A stretch of DNA of 64,000 nt, taken from positions 106,348 to 170,347 of the forward strand of contig NZ_KE384106.1 in NCBI RefSeq assembly GCF_000423925.1. The letters are read 5' to 3'. Position numbers and translations under genes: made by a program. Position 1 is the first letter of the stretch. Each line of letters begins with the position of its first letter. The notes below the pieces were generated by a model. That model saw nothing but the letters and a program-made list of their open reading frames with translations. It had not been told where the DNA came from and ran no database searches. Shown in pieces: positions 52,000-61,301 of this stretch. The stretch is from Butyrivibrio sp. VCD2006. Its GTDB lineage: Bacteria; Bacillota; Clostridia; Lachnospirales; Lachnospiraceae.

Positions 52000-53268
52000 T
52001 TATTCAAAATCACTGTAAATCTTACAGATTTCAAGCAAAATCTCAACTGTCTTTCTCATTTCGCTAATTACTGCGAACTCATAGCGCCCATGATAATTGT
52101 AGCCGCCTGTGCAAAGGTTCGGGCAGGGAAGTCCCTTATAGGAAAGCATTGCCCCATCGGTGCCGCCTCTTATCGGAACATCAATAGGTGTGATATCAAG
52201 ACTCTCCATGGCCTTTTTTGCATTGTCTACAAGATGCATGTGAGGTCTTATCTTCTCTATCATGTTGTAGTAAGAATCTTCCATTGTTAGCTCAACAGTA
52301 CCCTCACCGTATTTCTTATTGAGGAAATCAACGATACTCTTTACGAGTTCTTTTTTCTTTGTGAATTTATCCATATCATGATCACGGACAATGTAGTAAA
52401 CTACGGCCTTTTCACAGGTTCCCTTCATCATTGTCAGATGGAAAAAGCCTTCGCGTCCCTCAGTATACATAGGATTCTGAAAGGCCGGCAGCATTGACTG
52501 AAATTCATAAGCAATTAATGTAGCGTTAATCATTCTGTTCTTGGCATCACCGGGATGAACGCTTCTACCATTAATGATCAGTTCAACTTCAGCGGCGTTA
52601 AAGTTCTCATATTCAAGTTCGCCAAGAGCTCCACCGTCAACTGTGAAGGCATACTGAGCTCCGAATCTCTCAATGTCGAAATTATCGGTACCCTCACCAA
52701 TTTCTTCATCGGGAGTAAATGCAATCTTTATCTCTCCGTGAGGAATTTCAGGATTTTTAAGGAAGGTCTCTGCCAGTGTCATAATTTCGGCTACACCTGC
52801 CTTATCATCTGCTCCTAAAAGAGTATTACCATCTGTCACAATAAGATCTTCACCCTTTTTCTCAGTGAGAACAGGAAAATCTTTTGGGGAAAGGACATAC
52901 TTTCCATCATCAGAAAGTTTGATATCCTCTCCGTCATAATTTGAGACAATTCGTGCTTTTACATCTTTTCCGCTCACAGCATCAGAGGTATCCATATGTG
53001 AGATGAATCCAATTACCGGAGCCTTCTTGTCACCGTTAGTTGCCGGAATTGTGGCGTAAACATAGCAATACTTCTGATCGTAATAAACGTCAGAAGCACC
53101 TAATTCAGTAAGTTCTTTATATAAAAGCTTCGCAAGATCATGTTGTCCGGGCGTTGAAGGATGCGCATTTGTATGCTCATCGGACTGTGTATCGATTTTC
53201 GTATATCTGATAAACCTCTCTATGAGGTCTTCAGGTTTGTTTTTGATAAGTTCTTTAATACTGCTCAA
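52000..53268 (-). CDS. pepT: Peptidase T (tripeptide aminopeptidase)
   Basis: 422 residues (family ~408-420). M20 metallopeptidase with the two-zinc site: FISHMDTSDAVSG (His, Asp), LLGADDKAG (bridging Asp), TPDEEIGEGTD (Glu-Glu) and the later RGGTDGAMLSYKGLP with the final His in GGYNYHGRYEF. It removes N-terminal residues from tripeptides in the cytosol. TTG 53268 is preceded by AGAGGAG at eight bases, overlapping the stop of the DUF5662 gene; ATG 53298 is an alternative with AAAGG at three bases. Confidence 0.92.
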   Translation of the reverse strand: MSSIKELIKNKPEDLIERFIRYTKIDTQSDEHTNAHPSTPGQHDLAKLLYKELTELGASDVYYDQKYCYVYATIPATNGDKKAPVIGFISHMDTSDAVSGKDVKARIVSNYDGEDIKLSDDGKYVLSPKDFPVLTEKKGEDLIVTDGNTLLGADDKAGVAEIMTLAETFLKNPEIPHGEIKIAFTPDEEIGEGTDNFDIERFGAQYAFTVDGGALGELEYENFNAAEVELIINGRSVHPGDAKNRMINATLIAYEFQSMLPAFQNPMYTEGREGFFHLTMMKGTCEKAVVYYIVRDHDMDKFTKKKELVKSIVDFLNKKYGEGTVELTMEDSYYNMIEKIRPHMHLVDNAKKAMESLDITPIDVPIRGGTDGAMLSYKGLPCPNLCTGGYNYHGRYEFAVISEMRKTVEILLEICKIYSDFE

Positions 53269-53843
53269 TTCAAACTCTCCTCTAGTTCTCTTTCCCATCG
53301 ACCTTTATCTTTGCCTTTTAGGAAAATTTCTCTTATATATTTAAATGTAGCGGCTTCTCCCTGCTCACCGATCATTTTCAGGAAAAACTCAAGCTTATTC
53401 AGTGTATCTTTGTGAACCAGATACTTGGAAACCACCTTTTCTTTCTGATAATAATTCCAGGAATCCCAGGAATCATATTCAGAGCCTCTATAATTTATGC
53501 AGGCAGCAACTCTGTCCGCAATCATTTCAGCAACATATTTATCGGGCATCCTGCAGGGAACAATACCATGATTTTCCCCATCGCCCATTTTATAAAAATC
53601 AATCCAATACTCAAAATGATGCTTGTTTCTCCCCTTATGATGGAGCCATGTTCTGGAATACCCGAAAAGCTCTCGTTCCCGGGTATTAGGAGATCTGGTA
53701 CCCTGATAGTATCTGGCACCATTCCAAAATTCAGAGGGTGAGTATTTCGAAAGGTCATGAGTGAGCCCCTGAAAATACAAACCCATTTTAAAACAATTTT
53801 TCATAACGAGGTGTCTGTGCCTTGTTATAGTCTTAAAATGCAT
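53265..53843 (-). CDS. DUF5662 family protein, function unknown
   Basis: 192 residues, all-alpha, no signal. Conserved stretches are ITRHRHLVMKNCFKMGLYFQGLTHDLSKYSPSEFW and TWLHHKGRNKHHFEYW, rich in His and Asp in an HD-like pattern, so a metal site is plausible. Relatives are sometimes called catalase in databases without support. ATG 53843 (AAAGGTGTCATA) is chosen over ATG 53882. Overlaps the pepT start, and the degenerate debranching-enzyme gene ends upstream of it. Confidence 0.75.
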   Translation of the reverse strand: MHFKTITRHRHLVMKNCFKMGLYFQGLTHDLSKYSPSEFWNGARYYQGTRSPNTRERELFGYSRTWLHHKGRNKHHFEYWIDFYKMGDGENHGIVPCRMPDKYVAEMIADRVAACINYRGSEYDSWDSWNYYQKEKVVSKYLVHKDTLNKLEFFLKMIGEQGEAATFKYIREIFLKGKDKGRWERELEESLN

Positions 53844-53884
53844 TATGACACCTTTAAGAGTAATTCTATCAGTGTTCTTCATGT

Positions 53885-55855
53885 TTATTTCGCTTTATTA
53901 GATTTTTTTGCAGTCTTTTTAACAGGTTTTCCTACACCGATAAGAATTTTGACAGATCTCTCGGCGCATTCAATCTTAGTCTGATCCTTAATAGAGCGCA
54001 TCCTGAGAGAGTCAGTCGCTTCCTCTGTATCACCAAGCACATGCCAGGTCATGCCTTCCGGGAGCTTTGGAAGCGCAAATGTAACAGGATTCCAATGCAT
54101 GTTATAAGCTACGTAGAAGAAATCCTGCTCCTTATCAGCCTTCTCATACAAGCCGCAATAAAGCATACCTATGCTGTGGCTGTAGTTGGAAAGATCAGGT
54201 CTCCAGGCTTCAATTCCATGATATGAAAGATCAGGATATCCGCAGGCTTTATAATCCATAAGTTTAAAGGCTTTGGATTCGTGAAGTATTTTATACTTGA
54301 ATCTAAGGCGCACCAGGAACTTAAGGTAATCGGCAATACTTGAATTATTGCCCTTATCAGCCTGACTCCAGTCTATCCAGCCTGTAGCATTATCCTGACA
54401 ATAAGGATTATTGTTGCCATCCTGTGAATTGCCAAATTCATCACCACCGAATATCATCGGTGTTCCCTGTGAGAACATAAGCATTGTCAAAGCATTCCTT
54501 ATCTGCTTTGCACGAAGATTAAGTATAGCCGTTTTTCTTGTCTTGCCTTCAACACCACAGTTCCAGCTCAGGTTATTATCAGTTCCATCGCTGTTATTCT
54601 CACCATTCGTCTCATTTCTCTTATGCTCATAAGAAACAAGATCAGCAAGCCTCAGACCCTCATAATCACAAATATAATTGATACATCCCGCATCGGGACT
54701 GTTATTTAGCATTACTCTTATAAAATCGCCTATTGCATTGTCATCGCCCTTTAAGAAGCGCCTTGATGCGTACATGAAATCGGGTCTGAATTCACCAAGT
54801 GTGCGAACAAGAGGATTCCTGCCTTCATAGAGGCGGCCATAATCAAAGCCATAATGCCAAATCTTTATATCTGAAAGTGCCGGATCTTTGGAAATCATAT
54901 CCGGTGCAGCAAAGCTTCCCTTTAAATGAACTCCGTCAATATGGTAATTGAACACCCAGTGTCTTACCGCTCCGCATACCAGATTCTCAGTGGCATTATC
55001 CGCAAAATAAAACTGCATGATGACCTCTATGCCATTTTTATGCATAGCCTTTACCATATCCTTGAACTCAAGGTCAGCATTTTGTGAATCCATGGCATAT
55101 GCAGTTCTGGGTGCAAAGTAATAACCTTCCTTATATCCCCAAAAGTTTATCTTACGCCGAATTGAATTGCTGTTCTTGATCGATCCATTCTCAGAAACCA
55201 CGATATTACCGCTGGTTCTGTTGTCGTTTAAAAATGAACCCTCCGGCATATTGCCTGAGCTTACTACATTGCTTGTTTTCGGAATATCCAGAACATTCAT
55301 TTCATATGTAGGCATAAGCTCAACAGCTGTCACACCAAGACTTTTAATATAAGGAATTTTATCAATAAGTCCTTTATAGGTACCTCTTTTTTTGAGTTCA
55401 AGTCCGCTTGTGGGGCTTTTAGTATAACCTCTGACATGAAGAGTGTACACAAAGGAATCTTCATATTTTGTATGAGGAGCTTTATCCTGGCCCCAGTCAT
55501 ATTCTATCTCATCAAGTCTGCATCTAAGTTCCTCAGACTTTACATTTTTGCCCCATTTATCCATTCCCTCGATAAATCTCGCATAAGGGTCAGCAAAAAC
55601 AAGGCCATTCTCATAGAGCAAATAGCCTGTAAATTCATTAGTCTCACCAACGATTTCAGCACTAAAGACCTTTCCGTAGCGGTTATTTTCCGAAAAGATG
55701 ATCTTTGTTCCCTTCTTATCACCCTTTTTGTATAAAATAATGCCGCAGTCCTTTTTGCCTTTATATGCTTCACATACGCGGATACCCTTTGAAGTTCTTG
55801 TCACTCCCATTGGATAAGGCTGAGAGATAGCCAGTTTCAGATTGTTTTTCATCAT
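53885..55855 (-). CDS. GH13 glycogen-debranching-like protein lacking catalytic residues
   Basis: 656 residues, layout of GlgX/isoamylase/pullulanase: an N-terminal CBM48-like part (~10-110), a GH13 barrel and a beta C-domain. The C-terminal motifs look normal (LVSYEHKRNETNGENNSDGTD, SWNCGVEGKT, QGTPMIFGGDEFG). But the active site is gone: region II, usually GFRFDLA with the nucleophile Asp, is DGVHLKGS (Lys312); region III, usually AEPWD with the acid Glu, is KIWHYGFD; region I lacks its NH pair (MQFYFADNATEN); region IV has CDYEG instead of HDG. A sugar-binding or regulatory role is likely. RBS AAGGAAGA. Confidence 0.82.
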   Translation of the reverse strand: MMKNNLKLAISQPYPMGVTRTSKGIRVCEAYKGKKDCGIILYKKGDKKGTKIIFSENNRYGKVFSAEIVGETNEFTGYLLYENGLVFADPYARFIEGMDKWGKNVKSEELRCRLDEIEYDWGQDKAPHTKYEDSFVYTLHVRGYTKSPTSGLELKKRGTYKGLIDKIPYIKSLGVTAVELMPTYEMNVLDIPKTSNVVSSGNMPEGSFLNDNRTSGNIVVSENGSIKNSNSIRRKINFWGYKEGYYFAPRTAYAMDSQNADLEFKDMVKAMHKNGIEVIMQFYFADNATENLVCGAVRHWVFNYHIDGVHLKGSFAAPDMISKDPALSDIKIWHYGFDYGRLYEGRNPLVRTLGEFRPDFMYASRRFLKGDDNAIGDFIRVMLNNSPDAGCINYICDYEGLRLADLVSYEHKRNETNGENNSDGTDNNLSWNCGVEGKTRKTAILNLRAKQIRNALTMLMFSQGTPMIFGGDEFGNSQDGNNNPYCQDNATGWIDWSQADKGNNSSIADYLKFLVRLRFKYKILHESKAFKLMDYKACGYPDLSYHGIEAWRPDLSNYSHSIGMLYCGLYEKADKEQDFFYVAYNMHWNPVTFALPKLPEGMTWHVLGDTEEATDSLRMRSIKDQTKIECAERSVKILIGVGKPVKKTAKKSNKAK

Positions 55856-55947
55856 TCTTCCTTTTCACTATACGACTCTATATTGTACCACAATTTATGT
55901 TTTTAATGTAAGGTAATGATTTTAACGCACTATAGTTAACATAAACA

Positions 55948-55981
55948 TAAAAAGGCAGCATGGAAAAATTCCATACTGCCT
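55948..55981 (-). terminator. Terminator after the DUF1292 gene
   Basis: 13-bp stem with one mismatch (AGGCAGCATGGAA / TTCCATACTGCCT) and TTTTT on the minus strand, 32 bases beyond the stop at 56013. Confidence 0.85.
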
Positions 55982-56012
55982 CGTATTTTAAAACAATCTC
56001 GTTATGATCTTT

Positions 56013-56360
56013 TCAATCCTCGGGATCAGCATCAATAAGCTCATCAAATTCCACATCATCGAGATACTCGTCAAATGCGTCTGCTACAGCTTCATATTCG
56101 TCATCATCCTCGATAAATTCAAGATCCGGCTCTGCATCCTTGGACTTTTGAATAAATCTGTAGAACCAAACATTGCCGTCGTTATTCTGTCCATGTTCAT
56201 CAAGCGGAAGAAGAACAATGTAATCCTTTTCATTTACGGTAAGTACGATAAGAACTGCACATGTGACGGTTTTTCCGTCATCAAGTTCAAGATCAACTGT
56301 AATCTGCTCGTCATTCTGAATCTTTGTGTTAAACTCTGTTGCGATCTCTGAAAAGATCAT
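56013..56360 (-). CDS. DUF1292 family protein
   Basis: 115 residues, very acidic (ending DDEYEAVADAFDEYLDDV). The DUF1292 pattern is clear: strongly beta first part with KDYIVLLPLDEHGQND-like core (here EKDYIVLLPLDEHG) and FYRFIQ. Family members are small cytosolic proteins of unknown function. ATG 56360 with GGAGG five bases ahead replaces GTG two codons earlier. It is 13 bases after the DUF6033 gene and shares its terminator. Confidence 0.75.
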   Translation of the reverse strand: MIFSEIATEFNTKIQNDEQITVDLELDDGKTVTCAVLIVLTVNEKDYIVLLPLDEHGQNNDGNVWFYRFIQKSKDAEPDLEFIEDDDEYEAVADAFDEYLDDVEFDELIDADPED

Positions 56361-56372
56361 ATACACCTCCGT

Positions 56373-57158
56373 TTAGACCGTGAAATCAATCTTGTGACCA
56401 AATCCCTTTACAGGTGTGGCTTCAATCTGACTCCAGTCCACATTTTTAATTTTGTCTAATAGCTCATCTACGGAATCAGCATAAACAGTAGTAACCTTCT
56501 CATAGGGAGGTTCCTTTTTGCCGTAAGGATTGGTTCCCGGTCCCTCACGAAGCTTCTCCATAGCTTCCTCCCGCTCCTTACGCTTCTCTGCTTTTGCTTC
56601 CTCAGCCTTAGCAGCTTCCTTCTCATCAGCAACCTGCTTCTGATATTTTTCGTTCTGCTCCTTGATCTTTGCGAAGAACTTCACAGTTCCTTCAGCATCG
56701 ATCTTCATACCGAGAGATTCTACCTTCTGTCCGGACTCTTCTAACTGTTCCTTGATCTCATCGAGCTTTCCTGTTGATTCATCGATGATGTTCATATACT
56801 TGTTCTTAACATCTTCGTCAGCAGCCATCTGCTCTAAGATCTCAGGCTCAATAAGTACGCTGTACTCTTTTGTGCCACGGGCCATAATGCTCTCCGCTTC
56901 TTCATCTGAAGAATAGTTTGACACAAAAAAGTCCATATTGCCATACTTTTCTTTAAGTTCGTCCAAAAGTTTTTTAGCGCCATCAGATAATTCAACGCCT
57001 TCCTGAATATGAGTTTCAGAAGCAGCCTTGTTTTTCTGCACACCAATAGGAGAATCCGGCTTTTTTGCTTTGTCCGTTTTCTCGACATCATGTTTTGCTG
57101 GCTTATAAGCACTTAACTGGTTCGCTATATTCGAACCAATGCCACCTACCATACTCAT
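56373..57158 (-). CDS. DUF6033-type coiled-coil protein
   Basis: 261 residues, no signal peptide. Conserved start MSMVGGIGSNIANQLSAY; middle LSDGAKKLLDELKEKYGNMDFFVSNY; a Glu/Lys/Ala coiled coil (~165-205) and a C-terminal TPVKGFGHKIDFTV. The GAKKLLDELK start is reminiscent of proteins near flagellar genes in Lachnospiraceae, but no function is known. ATG has AAAGGAGGG seven bases ahead. Downstream of the phosphorelay genes with a ~115-base gap that may hold its own promoter. Confidence 0.65.
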   Translation of the reverse strand: MSMVGGIGSNIANQLSAYKPAKHDVEKTDKAKKPDSPIGVQKNKAASETHIQEGVELSDGAKKLLDELKEKYGNMDFFVSNYSSDEEAESIMARGTKEYSVLIEPEILEQMAADEDVKNKYMNIIDESTGKLDEIKEQLEESGQKVESLGMKIDAEGTVKFFAKIKEQNEKYQKQVADEKEAAKAEEAKAEKRKEREEAMEKLREGPGTNPYGKKEPPYEKVTTVYADSVDELLDKIKNVDWSQIEATPVKGFGHKIDFTV

Positions 57159-57275
57159 ATGAAACCCTCCTTTGCCTGTTAAATCAGTGACTTCCGTGTC
57201 ACTTTGATGGATATACTACTCCAATATTTTTATCGGACGATTCCACTTAATACTTAACAGTACTTTGAAAAAAAA

Positions 57276-58019
57276 TTATTTCATTCTAAAGAAATTATCA
57301 ATCTTCGCATGTAATGATACTTTATCTATTGTCTTTAAAATGTAATCAGCAGGTTTTAGTGCAAGGACCCTCACTATACTCGCTTTATCTCCCTTTGCAG
57401 TAAGGAACATAACGGGTATTTCTTTTATACTCATATCACTCTTAAACATTTCAAGAACCTTAGGCCCCGGAGTTACAGGCATCTCATAATCAAGAAGTAT
57501 CAAATCAGCCTTGTTCTTGGCAAGCCAGGTAATTGCCTGAATACCGGAATTAGCCATTGATACTCTATAAGAATCCTTAAGCCAGTCCCTTATGGTTCTC
57601 ATGTAGGTTACATCATCATCTACAATCAAAATACTTTTCTTATGAGATTCCATCATTTCATCCATGAAGAACTTATCCATGGTTTCAATGAAAACATCCA
57701 TCTGGAGCGGTCTCTCAAAAAAGTTCTGAACATGGGATTCAGGAAGGTACTGTAGCGCCTCTTCATACTCCAAAGGATTACTGATGAAAATGACCTGTCT
57801 ATGGGTTTCAAGACAGAGATCCTTAAGATAAATCAAGGATTTTGGTACAATTTCATCAAGATAATAGATGAAAATATTGGCATTCTCTTCATGCTTTTGA
57901 AGATCTTCAACCTTATCAGAGGAAAAGGTCGCTTCAACGCCAATATCCTTAAGCTTCATTATAAGCCCCTTTACCATGAAGGTTTCATTTGAACTTATGA
58001 TCGTTACATTCTTAGCCAT
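57276..58019 (-). CDS. Response regulator with degenerate plus intact receiver domains, no output domain
   Basis: 247 residues. The first ~120 residues have a receiver-like fold (VTIISSNETFMVKGLIMKL) without the acidic pocket or phospho-Asp. The second receiver (~128-247) is complete: ILIVDDDVTYMR, phospho-Asp in LILLDYEMP, FLTAKG with Thr and the conserved Lys in ADYILKTIDK. Nothing follows, so it acts through a protein partner, like CheY or Spo0F. ATG with CGGAGAATGCT. Last gene of the phosphorelay operon. Confidence 0.88.
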   Translation of the reverse strand: MAKNVTIISSNETFMVKGLIMKLKDIGVEATFSSDKVEDLQKHEENANIFIYYLDEIVPKSLIYLKDLCLETHRQVIFISNPLEYEEALQYLPESHVQNFFERPLQMDVFIETMDKFFMDEMMESHKKSILIVDDDVTYMRTIRDWLKDSYRVSMANSGIQAITWLAKNKADLILLDYEMPVTPGPKVLEMFKSDMSIKEIPVMFLTAKGDKASIVRVLALKPADYILKTIDKVSLHAKIDNFFRMK

Positions 58020-58042
58020 AGCATTCTCCGAAAATCGAAAAC

Positions 58043-59095
58043 CTACTTCTCGTTTAATAGTTTCCTCATGTCATCCCAATTAAGACCCGTAAGTAATTTT
58101 TCCATTTCAGTAAAAATTCTCTGGTCATTATCCGGTAGCTTGAACTCCTTCATGGATTTAATGACCATATCCGCCAGATCAAAATCCATTGCATCTATGA
58201 ATTCCGAAAGCGCTGCATAAGCATCATTCAATGCTCCCGCATCTACAGGCGGTTTTTCCTCATCTGTGTCAGTTGACATAAATGATAGTTTATTCTTAAA
58301 GGATCTGTAGTCTGATAAAAGCTTTGGCGTGTTATTTTTTATTTTTTCAATATCATTATTGTTTCCCGCATCCTCAAGGTCCTTCGCATCTGACCAAAGA
58401 TCTAAAGCACCTATGATATTAGCGGAGCTTTTAAGAGCATGAACTTTAATCGTATAATTCTTATAGTCTTCATTATTGAAGAAATTCTCAATTTCTTCAG
58501 CCTTTACATCTATCGAGTTATAGAAAATTCCTACTGCGGTAATATATCCCTCTTCAGAACCGCAAAGTGAAATTCCTTTTTTATAGTCAATCTCCGGTAT
58601 CTGTGAAATAGCGCTTATGATTTCATTCTCACCACTACCTTGTGATTTCTCCTCAGGTTCGGGCTCATTAATAACAACTTCCTTCTTTCCTGTTGCAGGA
58701 ATCTTAAGATCTCCTCTTACCGCATCCGGAAGGTACATTATGAGTACGGCCATTAGCTGTTTAAAATCAACCGGTTTATCAAGGTAATTTGAAAATCCCG
58801 CTTCCAGGCACATATTACCTTCACTTGGTTCATCCGGTGAAACCAGTGCCACAATAGGCGTGGACTCGTTTCTGTTGTCGACACCTCCGCGAATCTGTGT
58901 GAGAGTCTGGATTCCATTCATCGACGGCATCAGATAATCCATAAGAATCAGTGCATACTCATTATTTCTTACTGCCTTAAGACATTCCCTGCCGCCCTCA
59001 GCTTCATCCGAATCAACTCCAAGATACTCAAGAAGCTTTCTTATAAAAAATCTATCAAGTTCAGAATCATCTACAATCAAAACCTTTGCGTCCAC
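58043..59095 (-). CDS. Receiver-HPt phosphorelay protein
   Basis: 350 residues. Receiver (~2-125): VLIVDDSELDRFF, phospho-Asp in LILMDYLMPSMNG, and CLEAGFSNYLDKPVDF. An acidic linker follows, then an HPt domain (~165-275) with the His in KVHALKSSANIIGA, then a helical C-terminal part (~285-350) resembling half of a second HPt but without His. It would take phosphate from the hybrid kinase and pass it on. GTG 59095 has GGAGG five bases ahead. It starts 15 bases after the kinase stop. Confidence 0.88.
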   Translation of the reverse strand: MDAKVLIVDDSELDRFFIRKLLEYLGVDSDEAEGGRECLKAVRNNEYALILMDYLMPSMNGIQTLTQIRGGVDNRNESTPIVALVSPDEPSEGNMCLEAGFSNYLDKPVDFKQLMAVLIMYLPDAVRGDLKIPATGKKEVVINEPEPEEKSQGSGENEIISAISQIPEIDYKKGISLCGSEEGYITAVGIFYNSIDVKAEEIENFFNNEDYKNYTIKVHALKSSANIIGALDLWSDAKDLEDAGNNNDIEKIKNNTPKLLSDYRSFKNKLSFMSTDTDEEKPPVDAGALNDAYAALSEFIDAMDFDLADMVIKSMKEFKLPDNDQRIFTEMEKLLTGLNWDDMRKLLNEK

Positions 59096-59110
59096 ATGAA
59101 CCTCCAAACT

Positions 59111-61111
59111 TTACTTCTGTATCTTTGCGCGCTCCATCATAACACCTATTGCATCATACAATTCTTTGTCCTCAAAGTACTCTTCACGAACTTCGCTTAT
59201 ATCAGAAGTCTTCTCCTCTGTACGAGCCGGGTCGCTATGCTTAACAGCCTTGTGAGGAACGATTTTCTTCTTTAAAGTTTCTTCTCGCTTTTGTATCTTG
59301 TCCTCAGGAAGATACTCTAACAGCATTTTTTCCAGAGCATCGCCAATAATGGGTTTTGCGAGATAGTCCTGAAAGCCGGATTTGCGATATACTTCTCTCG
59401 CACCTGCAAAAGCATTAGCCGTAAGCGCTATAGTCGTCGTTTCTTTATTGATATTATTCTCATCACTTCTGAGTCGCCAAAGCATCTCCATGCCATCCAT
59501 ATCAGGCATCCTATGGTCGATCAGTATAATGTCATATTTTTTATCAAGCGTGAGTTTTAAGCCTTCCTTACCGCTTAAAGCTGTATCAATATTAAGCTGA
59601 GTATCCTTAAGCAGATTCTTTGTAACTACAAGATTGATTTCGTTGTCATCCACCACCAGAAGGTTTACATCCGGTGCAGTAAAAAGTTCCCTGTAATTTG
59701 CGTCATCCTCTATCAGCCTGTCATATGCAACCTTGAAATCACCTATTGGCTCCCAGTGTCTTACCTGCTGTCTTACTACAAACGAAAAGGTTGATCCTTT
59801 GCCATATTCACTTTTTACATAAAGCTCGGATTCCATTAGCTTTAAGAATTTTTGGACAATGCTCATGCCAAGTCCGGAGCCTTCAATATTTCTGTTTCTC
59901 ACCTCTTCTAGTCTTTCAAAGGGATCGAAAAGCCTCTGCATGTCCTCATCACGTATTCCAATACCTGTGTCTGAAACAGAAATCTTTAAGCCTATACTAT
60001 TTTCTTTATCAAATTTTCCATCATTAATAAAATCAACATTAAAATGGATGGATCCATGTTCTGTATATTTAACCGCATTGGTTAAGATATTTAAAATTAC
60101 CTGTTTTAGCCTTACATTATCGCCATGAAGAAGGTGAGGTATCTGACTATTTACGATTGTATTAAACTCAAGTCCTTTATTCTTGGCGCGATCTTCGACC
60201 ATATTGACCAGCTCTGATATAACATCTGCAAGGTCATAATCAACATTGTAAAGTTCCATTTTTCCGGCTTCTATCTTCGAGAAATCAAGAACATCATTTA
60301 TAAGTGCAAGTAGTGTATTACTGGCGTTTTTAATACTATGTGCATATTTTCTCAGCGCAGAATCATCATATTCCCTAAGTATCAGCTCATTCATACCAAT
60401 AATGGCATTAATAGGTGTTCTGATCTCGTGAGACATCTGCGATAAAAACTGAGATTTTGCTGCATTTGCCGCTATTGCATTTGCTTCAGCCTCAGCAGCT
60501 TTATTACGTAACTCTTCAAGTCTTGCATTGTTTAGAGCTTCCTTTATTCTCAGGTTAACAAGAATGATGGTACAAATAGCTGAAACAAAAACTGACGATA
60601 TTATCGAAAACACATCTCGCGAAAAGAAAACATGGCTTTTCCACAAATAGCAAAATACAGTAAATCCAATACAAAGAATCGAATCAAAAATAACATAGAA
60701 CCGCAGCCTGTCTATATAAATGACCGAAAACATTATCAGAAAAAAAGGGAATAGTCCTGCAGGCTGATTCTTATAGGGCAAAATATCAATAATAATTAAA
60801 GAAATATACAATAAACCATAAAAGAAAATCGACTCAGTTCTGCAAATTTTCATGCTTACCGGTCTGCCATTCAAATATTGATTTGCGGCAAAGAAGAGAA
60901 AAATTACCGCAAAACAAAAATAGTAGGACCCATGAATTCTGAATCCGGTAAGTAATATCTTTGCCGTGATAAGCATCACTAAATAGATGCCTACAAGCGT
61001 AATAGACATCTTACGTTGAACCGCCATATTCATTTTAATTATTCTTTTTTCGCAGACTTCAAAATATTTATCTTCTTCATTTCTAAACTCTGCAAGGGTC
61101 TCTCTTAGCAT
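59111..61111 (-). CDS. Membrane hybrid histidine kinase (HK-REC)
   Basis: 666 residues. N-terminal ~200 residues have about six membrane helices without a large outer loop. A linker coiled coil leads to the kinase core: SQMSHEIRTPINAIIGMNEL (phospho-His), LTNAVKYTEHG (N-box), DTGIGI (G1), GSGLGMSIVQKF (G2). A receiver (~480-605) has VNLLVVDDNEIN, ILIDHRMPDMDG and KPIIGDAL. The C-terminal ~60 residues are charged with no known domain. First gene of a three-gene operon; its partners supply HPt and terminal receiver. RBS GGAGG, ten bases ahead. The signal is unknown. Confidence 0.9.
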   Translation of the reverse strand: MLRETLAEFRNEEDKYFEVCEKRIIKMNMAVQRKMSITLVGIYLVMLITAKILLTGFRIHGSYYFCFAVIFLFFAANQYLNGRPVSMKICRTESIFFYGLLYISLIIIDILPYKNQPAGLFPFFLIMFSVIYIDRLRFYVIFDSILCIGFTVFCYLWKSHVFFSRDVFSIISSVFVSAICTIILVNLRIKEALNNARLEELRNKAAEAEANAIAANAAKSQFLSQMSHEIRTPINAIIGMNELILREYDDSALRKYAHSIKNASNTLLALINDVLDFSKIEAGKMELYNVDYDLADVISELVNMVEDRAKNKGLEFNTIVNSQIPHLLHGDNVRLKQVILNILTNAVKYTEHGSIHFNVDFINDGKFDKENSIGLKISVSDTGIGIRDEDMQRLFDPFERLEEVRNRNIEGSGLGMSIVQKFLKLMESELYVKSEYGKGSTFSFVVRQQVRHWEPIGDFKVAYDRLIEDDANYRELFTAPDVNLLVVDDNEINLVVTKNLLKDTQLNIDTALSGKEGLKLTLDKKYDIILIDHRMPDMDGMEMLWRLRSDENNINKETTTIALTANAFAGAREVYRKSGFQDYLAKPIIGDALEKMLLEYLPEDKIQKREETLKKKIVPHKAVKHSDPARTEEKTSDISEVREEYFEDKELYDAIGVMMERAKIQK

Positions 61112-61225
61112 CGGAAAGACACCTCCATGTAATGGCCAAGTTCACATACTATCAGATATAACTACTTTTTTTCATAATATCATTAACGTAATTCGATAAC
61201 AATAATATGACTTATTAAAAAACTA

Positions 61226-61268
61226 TAAGAAAAAAATGCCCTTGAAGTTTATAATCTCCAAGGACATT
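61226..61268 (-). terminator. Terminator after the DUF4349 gene
   Basis: AATGCCCTTG (61235-61244) pairs with CAAGGACATT (61259-61268), one mismatch, with a T-rich tail (TTTTTTC) on the minus strand, 33 bases beyond the stop at 61302. Confidence 0.75.
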
Positions 61269-61301
61269 TTCTAATTATTAATTCATGAATGAAATACTTT
61301 A

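Noticed and set aside
53402-53758. Overlapping open frames on both strands inside the DUF5662 gene
   Set aside because: No ribosome site, and they lie opposite a conserved coding frame.
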